The notes beneath the pieces were generated by a model. It searched no databases and was not told where the DNA came from. It worked only from the letters and a program-made list of their open reading frames with translations. The translations under genes and the position numbers were made by a program. Positions 7,140-12,607 of a DNA stretch of 15,471 nucleotides are shown here, one piece after another; position 1 is the stretch's first letter, and each line of letters opens with the position of its first letter. The stretch comes from CAZGLK01 sp964526375. Its GTDB lineage: Bacteria; Patescibacteriota; Minisyncoccia; JACQLN01. The stretch is from NCBI GenBank assembly GCA_964526375.1, contig CAZGLK010000018.1, positions 1 through 15,471 of the forward strand. Reading direction: 5' to 3'.

Positions 7140-7148
7140 ATTATACCA
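7140..7148 (-). promoter_or_regulatory. Extended -10 promoter for the transposase
   Basis: On the minus strand TGGTATAAT is a perfect extended -10 element, ending six bases before the preferred ATG. That spacing implies a leaderless or nearly leaderless transcript. No -35 match is evident; palindrome R3 lies just upstream. Confidence 0.5.
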
Positions 7149-7157
7149 TATATCCAT

Positions 7158-7178
7158 TTTAGAGACTAAGTCTCTAAA
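7158..7178. repeat. TTTAGAGAC palindrome, copy R3 (5' side of the transposase)
   Basis: Arms TTTAGAGAC and GTCTCTAAA around TAA, the reverse complement of R1. With R1 it flanks the RAYT gene as an inverted pair. Confidence 0.85.
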
Positions 7179-7210
7179 CTTCTCCACATTGTGGATAAGT
7201 GGTTGGTTTG

Positions 7211-7239
7211 TTGACCGCGGGGTTACAAAAGATTAATAT
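7211..7239 (+). promoter_or_regulatory. Sigma-70-type promoter of the dcw cluster
   Basis: TTGACC, a 17-base spacer, then TAATAT: close to consensus with ideal spacing. Transcription would start near 7246, leaving a leader of about 105 bases before mraZ that holds the GTGGG series, three DnaA-box-like 9-mers and a family A repeat. Confidence 0.7.
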
Positions 7240-7260
7240 GTGGGGTGTAGGGTTATTGAA

Positions 7261-7285
7261 GTGGGAGATTGTGGATAAGAGTGTG
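7261..7285 (+). promoter_or_regulatory. MraZ-box-like direct repeats
   Basis: GTGGG, GTGGA and GTGTG start exactly 10 bp apart (7261, 7271, 7281). MraZ binds TGGG-type units with 5-base spacers upstream of its own gene in well-studied bacteria. The third unit is degenerate. Autoregulation by MraZ is the inference. Confidence 0.6.
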
Positions 7286-7306
7286 CATAAATTGGCTTAA
7301 CTGTGC

Positions 7307-7351
7307 ATAAGTCCTATAGGACCAATAGGACTTATAGGACCAATAGGACTT
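7307..7351 (+). repeat. 9-bp-period repeat (family A), copy 9, abutting the mraZ start codon
   Basis: Five full 9-bp units (ATAAGTCCT, ATAGGACCA, ATAGGACTT, ATAGGACCA, ATAGGACTT). The mraZ ATG takes the place of the ATA that would begin unit six. AGGA cores inside the repeat end 3 and 12 bases before the ATG and are the only Shine-Dalgarno candidates. Confidence 0.9.
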
Positions 7352-7786
7352 ATGTTCATTGGCGAATACCATCACACCATTGATTCCAAAAGGCGCTTGG
7401 CTATTCCGGCGAAATTCAGAAAGAGACTGGGTGAAGCGGCGGTCTTAACTAAAAGCTTAGACAGTTCTTTAGTTCTTTACCCGATGAAAGAATGGGAAGT
7501 ACTGGCGGAGAAACTGGCCAAACTGCCGGTGGGGCAGGCCGGCACGCGCAGTTTTATTCGGCTGATGCTGGCTGGCGCAGCCGATGTGGAGATTGACGCT
7601 TTAGGCCGCGTTCTTGTTCCGGATTATTTAAGAGAATACGCCGGGCTTAAAAAGAATGTGGTTGTTGCCGGCTTGTTTAATCGTTTGGAGATTTGGGATG
7701 CCGAAGTTTGGCGCGATTACAAACAGAGTTCAGAAAAAAACACCGGTGAGATTGCCGAGAAGTTGGGAGAATTGGGGGTATACTGA
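7352..7786 (+). CDS. mraZ: Transcriptional regulator MraZ
   Basis: 144 residues, the usual length. MFIGEYHHTIDSKRRLAIPAKFR and later DALGRVLVPDYLREYAGL are the two SpoVT/AbrB-like half-repeats; the first has DSKRR where most relatives have D-x-K-G-R. MraZ is a DNA-binding repressor of the dcw cluster that oligomerises into rings, and it opens that cluster here as usual. Residues about 60-65 read PVGQAG, where family members usually have a charged PLT.KDAR-like stretch; this text comes from a small GC-rich hairpin repeat (7523-7544) and keeps the length unchanged. The start codon directly abuts the family A repeat. The gene ends with tandem TGA codons, and rsmH starts 62 bases later. Confidence 0.95.
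   Translation: MFIGEYHHTIDSKRRLAIPAKFRKRLGEAAVLTKSLDSSLVLYPMKEWEVLAEKLAKLPVGQAGTRSFIRLMLAGAADVEIDALGRVLVPDYLREYAGLKKNVVVAGLFNRLEIWDAEVWRDYKQSSEKNTGEIAEKLGELGVY
7523..7544 (+). repeat. GC-rich hairpin repeat inside mraZ
   Basis: TGCCGG (7524-7529) pairs with CCGGCA (7539-7544), and CTGCC alternatively with GGCAG. It encodes LPVGQAGT, a peptide I associate with a dispersed repeat in CPR genomes; that association is from memory. Confidence 0.5.
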
Positions 7787-7848
7787 TGACTTTTAACAAT
7801 GACTGTTAACTTTTGAATTAAATTGTTGTCATCGTCATCGTTATCGTC

Positions 7849-8940
7849 ATGGTCATCCATGTGCCGGTTCTTTTACACGAGGTTATAAAATATCTTGACC
7901 CCAAGCCCGGCGAAGATTTTATAGATGCCACCGCGGGTGACGGCGGCCATGCTCGGGCAATATTGGAGCGAATTGGCTCCAGCGGCCGTTTGCTGGGAAT
8001 TGATTGGGATGGAGTTTGTCTGACCGAAGTCCGACTTCGGCGAGACGAAGAAGGACCAAGGTGCGATACCGGATCGATGGTTCGGGAACCCGAACCGCCC
8101 CGGACCGGCCCGCTTAAACAGCGGGATCGATCTGGCATCGCATTTCGGCCTTTGGAATCAGGGAGGTTCGACCTCCCTGGGAGGTCGAACCTCCAATTGG
8201 TTCTTAAACAAGGCAATTTTGCCGATATCGTCGAGATTGCTCACCGTGCCGGTTTCAAAAGTGTGAGTGGCGTGTTGTTTGATTTGGGATTGCGCAGTGG
8301 GCAAATCGACGAGCCGGAGCGCGGTTTTTCTTACTTGAAGGATGGGCCCCTAGATATGCGCTTTAGGACGCGGACTGACGCTGACTATACGCGGACTCAC
8401 GCAGAAGGGTTGACGGCGGCCGAGATTGTTAACAAATGGTCCGAGGAGAAATTGGCACGTATCTTCAAGATCTACGGTGAAGAAAGAAATGCTAAAAAGG
8501 TTGCCCGGGTTATAGCAGCGGCGCGCCAACACGGGGCCATTACCACGACTACGGGATTGGTTGGCATTTTGGATAAAGTCCACAAGTCCTATAAGTTTTA
8601 CAGCCGGATATTCCAGGCATTAAGAATCGCGGTTAATAATGAATTGGAAAATCTGGATAATGGTTTGGCCGGCGCCTGGAGCTTACTTGAGCCGCAAGGG
8701 CGGCTGGCGGTGATAAGTTTTCATTCGCTGGAAGACAGGATTGTTAAAAACTTCTTCAAAGATCGTGCTCAAGCCGGTGAAGGCAAAATTCTCACTCCGA
8801 AACCAATCCGGCCGAGTCAAACCGAGATGAGCGACAATCCGCGCTCAAGGAGCGCGAAGTTGCGCGCGTTGGTGAAAATTTCAAATGTCAAAATCCAAAT
8901 ATCAAATAAATATCAAAACCCAAATTCCAAAAATGTTTAA
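7849..8940 (+). CDS. rsmH: 16S rRNA (cytosine-1402-N4)-methyltransferase RsmH, repeat-expanded
   Basis: 363 residues against about 300-320 for the family. It methylates N4 of C1402 in 16S rRNA using S-adenosylmethionine. Visible motifs: HVPVLLHEVIKYL, the SAM-binding DATAGDGGHARAIL, GIDWD, LFDLGLRSGQID, RGFSYLKDGPLDMR, the helical AEIVNKWSEEKLARIFKIYGEERNAKKVARVI, FQALRIAVNNELENL, SFHSLEDRIVKNFF and TPKPIRPSQTEMSDNPRSRSAKLR. The first loop after GIDWD is replaced by roughly 50 residues derived from a structured repeat (8024-8194). A family B block follows LDMRF (8366-8407). KVHKSYKF at 8583-8597 derives from family A where relatives have a K..HPATR-like segment. The last 20 residues are 7-bp-repeat sequence beyond the normal end. 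The core motifs are kept, so it is probably active. In DLGLRSGQ an Arg replaces one of the usual Ser residues. ATG 7849 gives the family N-terminus. Confidence 0.93.
   Translation: MVIHVPVLLHEVIKYLDPKPGEDFIDATAGDGGHARAILERIGSSGRLLGIDWDGVCLTEVRLRRDEEGPRCDTGSMVREPEPPRTGPLKQRDRSGIAFRPLESGRFDLPGRSNLQLVLKQGNFADIVEIAHRAGFKSVSGVLFDLGLRSGQIDEPERGFSYLKDGPLDMRFRTRTDADYTRTHAEGLTAAEIVNKWSEEKLARIFKIYGEERNAKKVARVIAAARQHGAITTTTGLVGILDKVHKSYKFYSRIFQALRIAVNNELENLDNGLAGAWSLLEPQGRLAVISFHSLEDRIVKNFFKDRAQAGEGKILTPKPIRPSQTEMSDNPRSRSAKLRALVKISNVKIQISNKYQNPNSKNV
8024..8040 (+). repeat. Hairpin CCGAAGTC-C-GACTTCGG in rsmH
   Basis: Perfect 8-bp stem around one base. It is the first of a series of hairpins that replace the loop after the GIDWD motif. 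Confidence 0.75.
8061..8143 (+). repeat. Predicted three-way-junction element inside rsmH
   Basis: An outer 18-bp helix (8061-8078 with 8126-8143; 15 Watson-Crick pairs, two G-T, one mismatch) encloses two hairpins: GGTTCGGG-AA-CCCGAACC (8079-8096) and CCCGCT-TAAAC-AGCGGG (8109-8125). The outer helix is flush with the first base of one hairpin and the last base of the other. The segment stays open in the rsmH frame. Confidence 0.7.
8162..8194 (+). repeat. 33-bp palindrome (GGAGGTTCGACCTCCC type) in rsmH
   Basis: Two 16-base arms that are exact reverse complements around a single T. Each arm is also a smaller palindrome (GGGAGGT-TCG-ACCTCCC). It encodes RFDLPGRSNL and resembles the palindrome at 4597-4628. 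Confidence 0.85.
8366..8407 (+). repeat. ACGCGGACT-like repeat (family B), copy 5
   Basis: GACGCGGACT, GACGCTGACTAT, ACGCGGACTC, ACGCAGAAG, in frame as RTRTDADYTRTHAEG, directly after the conserved GPLDMRF of RsmH. Confidence 0.75.
8583..8597 (+). repeat. 9-bp-period repeat (family A), copy 10, short
   Basis: CAAGTCCTATAAGTT, one and a half units, in the K-S-Y frame (HKSYKF), just before the conserved FQALRIAVNNEL of RsmH. Short enough that chance cannot be excluded. Confidence 0.45.
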
Positions 8941-8999
8941 TTATTTGTCATTTGGATTTGATTTGACATTGGGTCTTTGAAATTTGGCATTTAAATTTT
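8877..8999 (+). repeat. 7-bp-period AT-rich inverted arms, rsmH-ftsL
   Basis: Left arm: AAATTTC/AAATGTC/AAAATCC/AAATATC units inside the 3' end of rsmH. Right arm: the reverse-complement wording (GGATTTGATTTGACATTGG, TTTGAAATTTGG) fills the gap to ftsL. As RNA the arms could form one long imperfect hairpin. Confidence 0.75.
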
Positions 9000-9314
9000 A
9001 TGATACAACTTCTCTTTCAAAAGGGCAGTTTGATCGGAAGCGTAATGGTTGTTGTTTTCGTTGTGGCTTATATTGTCTTTTCCAGCATGGCCACTTCGCT
9101 GGATTTTGAAATGGAGCGTCTGTTAAAACGGCAAACGGCCGTTGTCGAAGAGCACGACCTTCTTTTGGCCGATGCGGTTAAAGCCCGCAGCCGCTCGGCT
9201 CTGCTGGCCGCCAAGGACACATTGGGATTGGCGGAGGTTATTTTGGCGGAGGGATACATAGAGGTGGAGCCGCAGGTTGTTGATGAGTCTAAAGGTATCG
9301 TGTTAAGACCGTAA
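9000..9314 (+). CDS. ftsL: FtsL-like cell-division membrane protein
   Basis: 104 residues with one membrane helix at about 13-31 (GSVMVVVFVVAYIVFSSM) and then a helical, coiled-coil-type stretch (LDFEMERLLKRQTAVVEEHDLLLADAVKARSR). This is the FtsL/DivIC-type architecture; the C-terminal sequence is not conserved enough to identify it alone. Its place between rsmH and ftsI is the standard ftsL position. By family, FtsL is a bitopic divisome subunit that, with its DivIC/FtsB partner, activates FtsW-FtsI. The ATG lies directly behind the AT-rich 7-bp repeat, with no clear Shine-Dalgarno. The symbol rests mainly on topology and synteny. Confidence 0.7.
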   Translation: MIQLLFQKGSLIGSVMVVVFVVAYIVFSSMATSLDFEMERLLKRQTAVVEEHDLLLADAVKARSRSALLAAKDTLGLAEVILAEGYIEVEPQVVDESKGIVLRP

Positions 9315-9336
9315 AGGCGGGGCGTAGAAACACGAA

Positions 9337-9465
9337 GTAATTACCAATTTCCAATAACCAATTTCCAATGAATTCCCAATGACCAAATTTTCAAACGATC
9401 CCAAAATTGTAAATTGAGGAATTTAGATTTGATTGAGAATTGAAAATTGGTAATTGAGAATTTAC
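9337..9465 (+). repeat. 7-bp-period AT-rich inverted arms, ftsL-ftsI
   Basis: Left arm units CAATTTC/CAATAAC/CAATTTC; right arm reads GAATTGAAAATTGGTAATTG, the reverse-complement wording. It occupies nearly the whole 155-base gap between the two genes. Confidence 0.8.
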
Positions 9466-9469
9466 GGTA

Positions 9470-11197
9470 ATGTCTGGTTCAACGCGGCAGAGAATTTTGG
9501 CTATTGGTTCGGTGTTTGTTTTTTTGTTTTTGTCTGCCGCAGGCCGTCTATTTTATTTGCAAATTTTTAGGGGTGATTATTATGCCGCCAAAGCCCAGAA
9601 TCAGCAATCGGTGAGCGGCAAATTACCGCCGGAGCGCGGCGGTATTTTTTTGTCTGTCCGCGACGGCCGCATACCGCTGGCTTTAACCCGCACTTGGTAC
9701 AGCGTTTGGGCATCGCCCCGGGAGATGGTTGTTGAAGAAAGAGAAACCATAGCCCAGAAATTAGCGGAACTTATGGAATTGGATCCGGCGGTAGTAAGTG
9801 AGCGACTTCAAAAAGATGGCGATCCTTACGAACCCCTCAAAGACAAAATTGACAAACAAGTGGTAGAGGAACTGGCCCGATTGAATTTTAAGGGCGTGCA
9901 TTGGCAGGCCGTGCAGGATCGTTATTATCCTTTGGGCGATTTGGCCGCCAGTGTGGTTGGTTTTGTGGGGGAGTCGGCAGAAGATACCGAAGCCAAGTCG
10001 GGCCGATACGGCCTGGAAGGTTTTTACGACGGCATCTTAAAGGGCGAGGCCGGCTACATGGCCGGTTTTAAGAAGGCCTTGGGATCGTTGATTTTGCCGC
10101 TAAGCAATATTATCAAACCCAAAAAAGGCGAGGACATATATTTAACCCTAGATTACAACATTCAGCTGGCGGTGGAAGAAGAATTAAAACGCGCCGCCGA
10201 AAAGTTTAGCGCCGAAAGTGCCAGCGCTGTGGTGTTAAACCCTAAAACCGGGGCTGTTTTGGCCATGGCTTCTTGGCCGAGTTTTGATCCCAATCGTTAT
10301 AACGAGGTTAAAAACGCCAGTCTGTTTTTGAACCCTACCATTCAATTGTTGTTTGAACCCGGTTCCATTTTTAAGCCCATCACCATGGCCGCGGCTTTGG
10401 ATGTGAATGTGATCTCTCCCGATTTAACTTATTTTGACTCCGGCGAGGTTAGCGTGGATGGGCACACCATTAGAAACTCAACCCTAAAAGCTTATGGCAC
10501 CCAGACCATGACTCAAGTTTTGGAAAAGTCGCTAAACACCGGCGCTATTTTTGCCGTGAGGCGGATGCCGCCGGGCGTGTGGCGGGAGTATGTTAGCGCT
10601 TTTGGATTTGGCGAAAGAACGGGCATTGCTTTGGCCGGAGAGGTGAAAGGAGACATTGCCAACCTAAAGGGCCGGGGTGAGATTGATATTTTAACTTCTT
10701 CTTTTGGTCAGGGTGTGGCGGTAACGCCCTTGGCTATGGCTAATGCTGTGGCGGCCATTGCCAACGGCGGTGAGTTGACGCAGCCTTATGTGGTTGAGAA
10801 AATAACCAACGGCGATGAAGTTATTTTTGAAAGTGACCCTAAAATGCGTCGTCGGGTTATTAAGCTGGCTACCAGCCAGAGCTTGGTTAAAATGATGGTC
10901 AATGCGGTGGAAAACGGCAGCGGCCACCGGGCGCAAATACCCGGTTACAGCGTGGCCGGAAAAACCGGCACGGCCCAGGTGGCCTTACCCGGCGGCGGCT
11001 ATGGTGAGAAGACCGTTCACACCTTTGTGGGCTTCAGCCCGGCCTTTGACCCGGCCTTTGTGATGCTGGTAAAGTTGGATAACCCCCGGGGCGTTCAGTT
11101 TTCGGAGCTTACCGCCGCGCCCGTGTTTAGGGCGGCCGGGGAATATATTTTGCAGTATTTGGGGGTGAAGCCGGACAGACCTCTTGTTACAAAGTAA
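9470..11197 (+). CDS. ftsI: Septal peptidoglycan transpeptidase FtsI (class B PBP, PBP3-like)
   Basis: 575 residues. A membrane helix at about 9-27 (LAIGSVFVFLFLSAAGRLF) is followed by the PBP dimerisation domain (PPERGGIFL..., with GRYGLEGFYDGILKGEAG) and the transpeptidase domain from about residue 220. The active-site triad is present: S299-I-F-K302 in EPGSIFKP, S354-L-N356 in EKSLNTGA, and K498-T-G-T501 in AGKTGTAQ. FtsI crosslinks septal peptidoglycan outside the membrane, working with FtsW. The position after ftsL and before a Mur ligase is standard dcw order. ATG 9470 is four bases beyond the repeat arms. The coding region shows none of the repeat families seen in its neighbours, perhaps because the fold leaves little room. 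No C-terminal PASTA domain is present. Confidence 0.95.
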   Translation: MSGSTRQRILAIGSVFVFLFLSAAGRLFYLQIFRGDYYAAKAQNQQSVSGKLPPERGGIFLSVRDGRIPLALTRTWYSVWASPREMVVEERETIAQKLAELMELDPAVVSERLQKDGDPYEPLKDKIDKQVVEELARLNFKGVHWQAVQDRYYPLGDLAASVVGFVGESAEDTEAKSGRYGLEGFYDGILKGEAGYMAGFKKALGSLILPLSNIIKPKKGEDIYLTLDYNIQLAVEEELKRAAEKFSAESASAVVLNPKTGAVLAMASWPSFDPNRYNEVKNASLFLNPTIQLLFEPGSIFKPITMAAALDVNVISPDLTYFDSGEVSVDGHTIRNSTLKAYGTQTMTQVLEKSLNTGAIFAVRRMPPGVWREYVSAFGFGERTGIALAGEVKGDIANLKGRGEIDILTSSFGQGVAVTPLAMANAVAAIANGGELTQPYVVEKITNGDEVIFESDPKMRRRVIKLATSQSLVKMMVNAVENGSGHRAQIPGYSVAGKTGTAQVALPGGGYGEKTVHTFVGFSPAFDPAFVMLVKLDNPRGVQFSELTAAPVFRAAGEYILQYLGVKPDRPLVTK

Positions 11198-11199
11198 TT

Positions 11200-11326
11200 T
11201 CTAATTTCTAATAACTAATTTCTAATCAATGACTAATTCTCAAATGTCTAATGTCTAAAAAATCTAAATTAGGCATTGGTCATTTGGACTTGATTGGATA
11301 TTAGAAATTGGGAATTGGACATTTCA
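11200..11326 (+). repeat. 7-bp-period AT-rich inverted arms, ftsI-murF
   Basis: Left arm TAATTTC/TAATTTC/TAATAAC/TAATTTC units at 7-bp period; right arm GATATTAGAAATTGGGAATTGG in reverse-complement wording. It fills the 132-base gap between ftsI and the murF ATG. Confidence 0.8.
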
Positions 11327-11329
11327 GTA

Positions 11330-12607
11330 ATGCGTCGAATTTTACAATGGTTGTTAAGATGGGCTAGTGTCGCAGTACTGACTAGGTACAAGCCTAAGAT
11401 TGTGGCTATTACCGGCTCGGTGGGCAAATCCTCGGCTAAAGAGGCGATTGCTTTGGTGCTGTCGCAAGTTTATCCCGGAGAAGTCAGAAAGAGCGCCAAA
11501 AACCTCAACAACGAAATCGGCGTGCCTTTAACCATAATCGGCGGTGTGGATGCCCGGCACAATGTTTTTTTGTGGCTGCTTAATTTTTTAAGGGCGATTG
11601 GCCTAATTGTTCTGCCCGGCCGCAAGTATCCCAAGATTTTGGTTTTGGAAACGGCGGCCGACCGACCCGGTGACATTGGCTATTTAACCAGTTTTGTTAA
11701 ACCGGATGTGGCCGTGATAACGGCTATTGGTGAGATGCCTGTTCATTTGGAATTTTTTCCGGAGCGAGATGAGTATGTGAGCGAGAAGACTCAATTGTTA
11801 AAAAGTTTAAAGCCCGGCGGCACAGCTGTTTTAAACTACGACGATCTAACCGTGCGTGAATTGAGAAATCGCATACCCACCGGGCGAGAACGAATATACT
11901 ACGGTTTTCAAACCGGTGCCGAGGTGAGACTGGTTAATTTTAAGTTTGGAATACCGGCGTCTTCGTCCGAGCTGGACAAGGCCGGTATTGATTTTAAGGT
12001 TGATTATGGCGGCGAGACGGTTGCTTTTAGACTGCCGCGCACCTTGGGCCTGCCGCCTCTTTATGCCGCCTTGGCCGCGGTGGCGGTGGGGCTAAAGTTT
12101 GGTTTGAAACTGGCTGATACGGCCGCGGCTTTGGAAAAATATCAGCCGCTGCCGGGTCGCTTGGAGTTGTTGGTGGGGGTGAAGGAAACAATAATAATTG
12201 ACGATTCTTACAATGCCTCTCCTTTGGCCACCGAGGCGGCCTTGGACATTTTGGAAAGGTTTGGTTCGACTTCGCTCACCACAGGTGGTTCGCGGCGCAA
12301 GATTGCGGTTCTGGGGAGCATGAGGGAGTTGGGCGTTAACACCGTATCGGCTCATCGATTGGTGGGCAAGAAAGCGGCTTTGGTGGCCGATGTGGTTGTG
12401 CTGGTTGGGGACGAAATGGTTTTTGCGAAAGAAGACGCGGCTAAATTCGGCCGCAAATTGGGTGAAAATTTGTTCTGGTTTGAAACTGCCGATGAGGCTA
12501 AGTTGAAGGTGCAGGAGATTTTACGGCCGGGAGACGTTATCTTGATAAAAGGCTCGCGCTCGGTTAGCATGGAGAAGGTTGTGGAGGAAATTGTTAATAG
12601 GGTATAG
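11330..12607 (+). CDS. murF: UDP-MurNAc-tripeptide D-Ala-D-Ala ligase MurF (CPR type, short N-terminus)
   Basis: 425 residues from ATG 11330. An in-frame TTG at 11294 would add repeat-derived residues and is rejected. The ATP-binding P-loop is ITGSVGKSSAKE with Lys33; NEIGVPLTI follows near residue 60, and DDSYNASP at residues 291-298 is the conserved middle/C-terminal motif. GSMRELG and ILIKGSRSVSMEKVV complete the C-terminal domain. MurF joins D-Ala-D-Ala to UDP-MurNAc-tripeptide in the cytosol using ATP. The usual substrate-binding N-terminal domain of about 75-80 residues is missing; a short hydrophobic/basic segment (MRRILQWLLRWASVAVL) stands in its place, as in many CPR homologues. A GSTSLTTGGSRRK loop (from 12263) looks repeat-derived. 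The stop codon lies inside a G-rich repeat. No murE or mraY follows, so MurF rather than MurE rests on motifs and family resemblance. Confidence 0.85.
   Translation: MRRILQWLLRWASVAVLTRYKPKIVAITGSVGKSSAKEAIALVLSQVYPGEVRKSAKNLNNEIGVPLTIIGGVDARHNVFLWLLNFLRAIGLIVLPGRKYPKILVLETAADRPGDIGYLTSFVKPDVAVITAIGEMPVHLEFFPERDEYVSEKTQLLKSLKPGGTAVLNYDDLTVRELRNRIPTGRERIYYGFQTGAEVRLVNFKFGIPASSSELDKAGIDFKVDYGGETVAFRLPRTLGLPPLYAALAAVAVGLKFGLKLADTAAALEKYQPLPGRLELLVGVKETIIIDDSYNASPLATEAALDILERFGSTSLTTGGSRRKIAVLGSMRELGVNTVSAHRLVGKKAALVADVVVLVGDEMVFAKEDAAKFGRKLGENLFWFETADEAKLKVQEILRPGDVILIKGSRSVSMEKVVEEIVNRV

Larger units (their letters stand above)
7190..7310 (-). promoter_or_regulatory. Cluster of four DnaA-box-like 9-mers upstream of mraZ
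   Basis: TTATCCACA on the minus strand at 7190-7198 and 7270-7278, and TTATGCACA at 7282-7290 and 7302-7310, all match TTATNCACA in the same orientation. A one-mismatch copy (TTCTCCACA) lies on the plus strand at 7180-7188. Whether DnaA binds is unknown. The 7270 box overlaps the GTGGG-type series, so part of the signal could come from MraZ sites. Confidence 0.5.

Noticed and set aside
7134..7187. Upstream ATG start (7187) for the transposase
   Set aside because: The added residues are palindrome R3 and the extended -10 element; the family N-terminus begins at the Met encoded at 7133.
2234..7351. CRISPR array
   Set aside because: The repeats are short contiguous units without spacers, dispersed in several genes, and no cas gene is present.
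8061..8143. tRNA or tRNA-like gene inside rsmH
   Set aside because: Although branched, it has no T-loop (TTCRA), no anticodon arm of the right size and no acceptor layout.
7818..8216. Minus-strand open frame opposite the start of rsmH
   Set aside because: It is the antisense reading of the palindromic insert and of the GTCATC-type sequence before rsmH; rsmH is clearly the real gene.
11294..11329. Upstream TTG start for murF
   Set aside because: The extra 12 residues come from the 7-bp AT-rich repeat; ATG 11330 gives the normal N-terminus of CPR MurF proteins.
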